This document shows, piece after piece, positions 43,526 through 47,034 of a stretch of DNA of 47,034 nucleotides. Source of the DNA: Bacteroidota bacterium (GTDB lineage Bacteria > Bacteroidota > Bacteroidia > Bacteroidales > Paludibacteraceae); contig JAUZOL010000009.1 in NCBI GenBank assembly GCA_030706455.1, positions 1-47,034 of the forward strand. Reading direction: 5' to 3'. How positions within the stretch are numbered: position 1 is the stretch's first letter; every line of letters begins with the position of its first letter. The translations under genes were made by a program, and so were the position numbers. Below the pieces are notes generated by a model. The model saw only the letters and a list, made by a program, of their open reading frames with translations, was not told the origin of the DNA and searched no databases.

Positions 43526-43533
43526 TATTTTTG
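43526..43533 (+). promoter_or_regulatory. Putative -7 box of the rhomboid operon
   Basis: TATTTTTG matches TAnnTTTG and lies 16 bases before the ATG at 43550. No well-placed -33 TTTG is visible. It is divergent from the HU promoter across ~80 bases. Confidence 0.45.
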
Positions 43534-43549
43534 TTCCAAATTTTCTATT

Positions 43550-44233
43550 ATGACAGACTATAAATCGTCCATTTCGCCTTCATTTCCACCGGTAATTCTC
43601 AATTTACTGGTCATAAATTTCTTGTTTTGGCTCGCCAGCGTAGTGCTTCCGGGCGCCGCAAACATCGATGTAAACACGGCATTGGGGCTCCATTACTGGC
43701 AATCGAAAGATTTTCATGTATACCAGCTACTCACCTACATGTTCCAACATGCATCGTTTGATCATATCTTTTTTAACATGTTCGGTCTGTTCATGTTCGG
43801 TCCGGTCCTGGAACAGGTTTGGGGTAGCAAGCGCTTTTTGTTCTTTTACATTTTTACAGGAATAGGAGCGGCACTCACTCAGGAAGTGATGTGGAGTCTC
43901 AGCATTTACCCCCAAATTGGTAGTTTTGCCACCAATATCACTTTTGGCGGCATAGAACCGTTAACAGTAGGAGCTTCAGGAGCTATTTTTGGTATACTGC
44001 TGGCTTTCGCCATGGTCTTCCCCGATGCAAAAATGATGTTGCTCTTCCTTCCTATACCCATCAAAGCAAAGTATTTTGTCCCTGTATATGCACTTATTGA
44101 GCTATTTATGGGCGTTGCCAGTTTTTCGGGCGATAATGTTGCTCACTTTGCCCACCTGGGAGGTGCCTTATTTGGCCTGATACTGATTCTGGTGTGGAAA
44201 CGGTCGGCACGAAACAGAAGTAATTTTTTCTAA
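43550..44233 (+). CDS. Rhomboid family intramembrane serine protease
   Basis: A 227-residue membrane protein with six helices. The catalytic Ser143 lies in G-A-S-G-A-I-F-G and the catalytic His, probably His202, in H-F-A-H-L-G-G-A. The conserved H-A-S-F-D-H-I-F-F-N-M loop is near residue 67. It should cut transmembrane substrates within the inner membrane; the substrates are unknown. A second rhomboid begins 2 bases after its stop. Two tandem rhomboids followed by an endonuclease/exonuclease/phosphatase gene is an arrangement I recall from other Bacteroidales. Confidence 0.92.
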   Translation: MTDYKSSISPSFPPVILNLLVINFLFWLASVVLPGAANIDVNTALGLHYWQSKDFHVYQLLTYMFQHASFDHIFFNMFGLFMFGPVLEQVWGSKRFLFFYIFTGIGAALTQEVMWSLSIYPQIGSFATNITFGGIEPLTVGASGAIFGILLAFAMVFPDAKMMLLFLPIPIKAKYFVPVYALIELFMGVASFSGDNVAHFAHLGGALFGLILILVWKRSARNRSNFF

Positions 44234-44235
44234 TC

Positions 44236-45114
44236 ATGTCACTGCTAAACGATTTTAACCGTTCCTTTCAGCAGGCTACCATGCTGAAAAAGCTGATTTA
44301 CGTCAATGTAGGTACTTTCATTGTTGTACAGTTGGCACTTATCATATTGAAATTGTGCGCAGTTGAAGCACCTGTATGGTTGTCGTTTCTCGAATTGCCG
44401 TCAAACCTGAACGCGCTTGCCATTCGTCCCTGGACTGTCATTACCTACATGTTTTTGCATACGGATATCCTGCATATCCTGTTTAATATGTTGTGTCTGT
44501 TCGGATTTGGCCAGCTGTTTCTTTTGTGTTTTTCTCCTAAACAATTGTTTGGCGTTTATATCTTCGGAGGAATTGCCGGCGCTATTGTGTACATAGCAGC
44601 ATTCAATTTGTTCCCGTATTTTACTCTGGTAAAGGATAGTACTCTTTTATTGGGAGCCTCCGCTTCTATTATGGCAATTATCGTTGCTGTGGCTACATAT
44701 TCTCCTGATTACGTTGTATCTTTGTTTCTACTGGGTAGAATAAAGCTGAAATACATCGCCATAATCACTTTTATTATTAGTTTACTGAGTGTTACTGGAA
44801 ATAATGCCGGTGGAGAACTGGCTCATATAGGAGGCGCATTGCTCGGTTTTGGGTTTGCAAAAAGAATGAGAGCCGGCAAAGATATCACACGACAGTTCAA
44901 TCTTTTTATAGACAAAATAATTTCTCTGTTCGAACGGAAACCACGCAAATTCAAAGTAACAGGCACCCGCCCCAAAACCGATAAAGAATACCGGACAGAA
45001 AAACGTGACAACGATGCTGAGTTGAACCGTATTCTCGATAAGATAAAACGTTCAGGGTACAGTAGTCTCTCCGGCGACGAAAAGAAGACACTATTCGACC
45101 GCAGTAACAAATAA
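44236..45114 (+). CDS. Rhomboid family intramembrane serine protease with C-terminal tail
   Basis: A 292-residue protein. Six helices span residues ~18-208, with L-H-T-D-I-L-H-I-L-F-N-M (~74-85), catalytic Ser142 in G-A-S-A-S-I-M and His197 in A-H-I-G-G-A. Beyond residue ~210 is a basic tail ending in a helical segment (L-N-R-I-L-D-K-I-K-R-S-G-Y-S-S-L-S). I recognise this tail from Bacteroidota rhomboids, where it is probably cytoplasmic. The start lies 2 bases after the first rhomboid, so the pair is co-translated. Confidence 0.9.
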   Translation: MSLLNDFNRSFQQATMLKKLIYVNVGTFIVVQLALIILKLCAVEAPVWLSFLELPSNLNALAIRPWTVITYMFLHTDILHILFNMLCLFGFGQLFLLCFSPKQLFGVYIFGGIAGAIVYIAAFNLFPYFTLVKDSTLLLGASASIMAIIVAVATYSPDYVVSLFLLGRIKLKYIAIITFIISLLSVTGNNAGGELAHIGGALLGFGFAKRMRAGKDITRQFNLFIDKIISLFERKPRKFKVTGTRPKTDKEYRTEKRDNDAELNRILDKIKRSGYSSLSGDEKKTLFDRSNK

Positions 45115-45134
45115 CAATTTGAAAATGTTGGAAA

Positions 45135-45153
45135 CAACGTTCAGCGAAGCTAA
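45135..45153 (+). repeat. Copy 2 of a dispersed intergenic word
   Basis: CAACGTTCAGCGAAGCTAA matches the copy at 11238-11256 at 18 of 19 positions. It lies in the 128-base gap after the second rhomboid gene, which holds nothing else I can name. Confidence 0.6.
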
Positions 45154-45242
45154 TGTGAGGATGTGGAAATAGAAGTGAGTTATTAATTAAATTTCGGATT
45201 ATCCTACTCCAACGATTCCACGTATGAACAATTGCCGATTTC

Positions 45243-46337
45243 ATGAGACAAAGCATCAAAATATTACTTGTTACGCTTAACGTCATTGCTGCCGCCGCCA
45301 TGTTGCTGGGCAAGCTGACTACTATGGTGAGTCCCGCTCACTGGCTGGTATTCGCCTACTTCGGACTCTTTTTCCCTTTTATTCTGGCTGTTAACTTTGC
45401 TTTCATGCTCTTTTGGCTGTTTTGCAGAAAGTGGAAAGCCCTTTTCATCTCCTTAGTAGCCAGTTTTCTTTGCATCAACAACATCTGCAATACTTTCCCG
45501 ATTCACCTGATAAGGCCTTCGGTAAATGAAGAAGCCTCCAGACTGAAGGTAATGACCTACAATATTGATGCTTTCCGCCAGTTCTCTGCATCCAAAAAGA
45601 GTACTATGGACAGTCTGCTTAGCTTTGTAAACCGAAAAAATCCCGATGTTGTTTGCTTCCAGGAGTTTTATGTTTACAACAAATCAGGAAAAACCACCGA
45701 AAAAAATGTACTGAAAGGACTCCATAAATACCCTTATCATTTCATTCATTATTCTGTTTCGGAAGAGACTTTTGGAGAGGGACTTGCCATCTTTTCAAAA
45801 TACCCCATTGATTACAAAGGAATTTGCCAGTTTTCGAAAGGCTACTACATGACAATTTATGCGGACATAACGGTGAATTCGAAGACGATACGAATTTTCA
45901 ACCACCACATGGAGTCGTATAAATTTACGATGGACGAACGTAAGCACTATGAAGATCTTGTGGGAGACTTCAATTCACACCTGTTCCGCGATGTGGTATT
46001 AAAGTTCTCTTCCAAGATGAACGAAGCCTATAATGTCCGGGCAAAACAAGCCGATATCGTAGCAAAAACAATCGCTGAATCGCCCTTCCCTGTTGTTGTT
46101 TGCGGTGATTTCAATGACGTGCCGGTATCATATACCTACACTAAAATCAAGAAAGATCTGATTGATACGTATGCCTCTGTGGGAACGGGATATGGCAACA
46201 CCTACAGTCACAAGCTGTTTCCTTTTCGTATCGATTACATTATGGTGGATCCTTCATTTCACCCTATCTCATCACGAGTGGCTCATGTAAAATATTCAGA
46301 CCACTACCCTGTTATCGCGGAAGTGGCACTTCCATAA
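45243..46337 (+). CDS. Membrane-anchored endonuclease/exonuclease/phosphatase family protein
   Basis: A 364-residue protein with three N-terminal hydrophobic segments (~residues 5-85) followed by a full EEP domain. The domain motifs are M-T-Y-N-I-D, V-C-F-Q-E-F (metal Glu), G-L-A-I-F-S-K-Y-P-I, F-N-H-H-M-E-S, V-C-G-D-F-N-D-V-P (catalytic Asp/Asn), R-I-D-Y-I-M-V-D and the final S-D-H-Y-P-V (catalytic His). All expected active-site residues are kept. Whether it acts on nucleic acid, phospholipid or another phosphodiester cannot be told, but the membrane anchor argues for an envelope substrate. It follows the rhomboid pair after 128 bases. Confidence 0.87.
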   Translation: MRQSIKILLVTLNVIAAAAMLLGKLTTMVSPAHWLVFAYFGLFFPFILAVNFAFMLFWLFCRKWKALFISLVASFLCINNICNTFPIHLIRPSVNEEASRLKVMTYNIDAFRQFSASKKSTMDSLLSFVNRKNPDVVCFQEFYVYNKSGKTTEKNVLKGLHKYPYHFIHYSVSEETFGEGLAIFSKYPIDYKGICQFSKGYYMTIYADITVNSKTIRIFNHHMESYKFTMDERKHYEDLVGDFNSHLFRDVVLKFSSKMNEAYNVRAKQADIVAKTIAESPFPVVVCGDFNDVPVSYTYTKIKKDLIDTYASVGTGYGNTYSHKLFPFRIDYIMVDPSFHPISSRVAHVKYSDHYPVIAEVALP

Positions 46338-46373
46338 AAACAAACACTTAACCGATTAAAAGTTCACTATATC

Positions 46374-47034
46374 ATGCATCGTTATAAATTATTGATTCCC
46401 ATTATTTGTGCAATATTAGTACTTACCGGGTGCAAACACCATGGACGGTTCGACGTAGATGTCAATAAAATTTCTCTCAACGTCCCAATCCACCGGTTTG
46501 ATAAGGATCTGTATGCACAGGACACTGCTCACGTGAAAGAAGCCCTTCAGAGCCTGACTCAAAAATACGGATCGGCCTACGTTGATCTTTATTTCAGCAA
46601 AATCATGCAACTCAATAAGGGTGACAATGCTCAAATGCTCACCCTGGCAAAAATGTTTCTGAAAGATACGGTCGTGAGAGGTGTATTCCGTGAATCGATC
46701 AGGCAATATGCCGATATTTCTGATATTCAGAACAAAGTGACGGATGCCTTCAAACGCATTCACTATTTTCTCCCTGAAAAGAAAATTCCGCAACTCTACC
46801 TGCACGTATCCATGTTCAATCAATCGCTGGTAGTCGATGAGAACATTATTTCGCTGAGCATTGATAACTATCTCGGGGAAAAATACTATGGCTACCAAAA
46901 AGCCGGAGTGTACGATTATCTTCGCTATAACATGCGCCGCGAAAAGGTGGCTCCTGACTTTGTAACCGCTTTCCTGATGACCGAATTCCCGCAACCATAT
47001 ACCGATAAATTTCTTGATAATCTTTTGTCCAGAG
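46374..47034 (+). CDS. gldB: GldB-type gliding-associated lipoprotein, 3' end cut by window
   Basis: The frame opens at ATG 46374 and stays open to the last base, giving 220 residues of a protein usually ~320 long. The N-terminus is a lipoprotein signal (R-Y-K-L-L-I-P-I-I-C-A-I-L-V-L-T-G-C), with the lipobox cysteine at ~residue 20. Next comes I-H-R-F-D-K-D-L-Y, then R-I-H-Y-F-L-P-E-K-K-I-P and L-S-I-D-N-Y-L-G-E-K-Y. I associate this order with GldB. GldB is needed for gliding in Flavobacterium and is kept in non-gliding relatives. It begins 36 bases after the EEP gene. Confidence 0.85.
   Translation, partial: MHRYKLLIPIICAILVLTGCKHHGRFDVDVNKISLNVPIHRFDKDLYAQDTAHVKEALQSLTQKYGSAYVDLYFSKIMQLNKGDNAQMLTLAKMFLKDTVVRGVFRESIRQYADISDIQNKVTDAFKRIHYFLPEKKIPQLYLHVSMFNQSLVVDENIISLSIDNYLGEKYYGYQKAGVYDYLRYNMRREKVAPDFVTAFLMTEFPQPYTDKFLDNLLSR

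Noticed and set aside
44951-45313. 120-residue minus-strand frame over the rhomboid-EEP gap
   Set aside because: It overlaps the ends of two real genes on the other strand and has low-complexity, family-free content.
46416-46994. 192-residue minus-strand frame at the right edge
   Set aside because: The plus strand here encodes a GldB-like lipoprotein with signal peptide and lipobox; the minus frame is its shadow.
1-47034. CRISPR array, insertion sequence, prophage or tRNA
   Set aside because: No regularly spaced repeats, transposase or phage motifs, or cloverleaf-like sequence with flanking signals were seen on reading both strands; a tRNA scan would be needed to exclude all tRNAs.

Overview
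The window is a chromosomal segment of a Bacteroidota bacterium, most likely order Bacteroidales. The evidence is the gliding/type IX-associated lipoproteins GldH and GldB, a RicT (PSP1) protein, a PUR-family DNA/RNA-binding protein, a BT_3928-type membrane protein beside tpiA, a type IX secretion C-terminal signal, and promoters of the Bacteroidota form TTTG-N19/20-TAnnTTTG. I cannot name the genus. No phage, insertion sequence, CRISPR array, tRNA or rRNA was seen.

Layout. (1) 1-12.2 kb is housekeeping: a DUF1599 gene cut by the window edge, a BT_3928-type DoxX/MauE membrane protein, tpiA with a strong terminator, a small TfoX-C protein, a UvrD/PcrA helicase facing a universal stress protein, a PUR-family protein, threonine aldolase, DNA polymerase III delta', ricT, gldH and proC. 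(2) 12.3-14.6 kb holds gmd and fcl, which make GDP-L-fucose, closed by a Rho-independent terminator. (3) 14.6-15.66 kb is a 1.05-kb gene-free stretch with a near-consensus promoter that would give a leader of about 670 nt. (4) 15.66-32.6 kb is an AT-rich Wzx/Wzy-type surface polysaccharide cluster: UDP-glucose dehydrogenase, two exported accessory proteins, a flippase, six transferases, a secreted protein resembling GH56 hyaluronidases, a polymerase, an acetyltransferase, two sugar epimerase/reductases, a WbuC cupin and a WbpL/WecA-type initiating transferase. (5) 32.7-38.4 kb encodes a WbpM-type 4,6-dehydratase, a Wza-like SLBB export protein and a Wzz-like co-polymerase. (6) 38.6-41.5 kb is a complete four-gene GDP-D-glycero-alpha-D-manno-heptose pathway (hddA, gmhA, hddC, gmhB). 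(7) 41.6-47.0 kb is trkA, an HU-type protein, two rhomboid proteases, an endonuclease/exonuclease/phosphatase-family membrane protein and the 5' part of gldB.

How the genes fit together. The WbpM-type dehydratase and the SDR at 30.3 kb could make UDP-QuiNAc or UDP-FucNAc, which the 31.6-kb transferase would load onto undecaprenyl phosphate. The transferases at 20.9-30.3 kb would extend the repeat unit, perhaps using UDP-glucuronate, GDP-fucose and GDP-heptose. Wzx would flip it, Wzy would polymerise it, Wzz would set its length and the SLBB protein would help export or assemble it. Whether the product is O-antigen, capsule or exopolysaccharide cannot be read from the sequence.

The most interesting items are three exported proteins inside this cluster. 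One (23641-24564) keeps the D-x-E catalytic pair and aromatic positions I associate with animal-type GH56 hyaluronidases. Another (17098-18060) carries fibronectin-like domains and a type IX secretion C-terminal signal. The third (18126-19388) has an Ig-like domain followed by a glycosidase-like propeller region.
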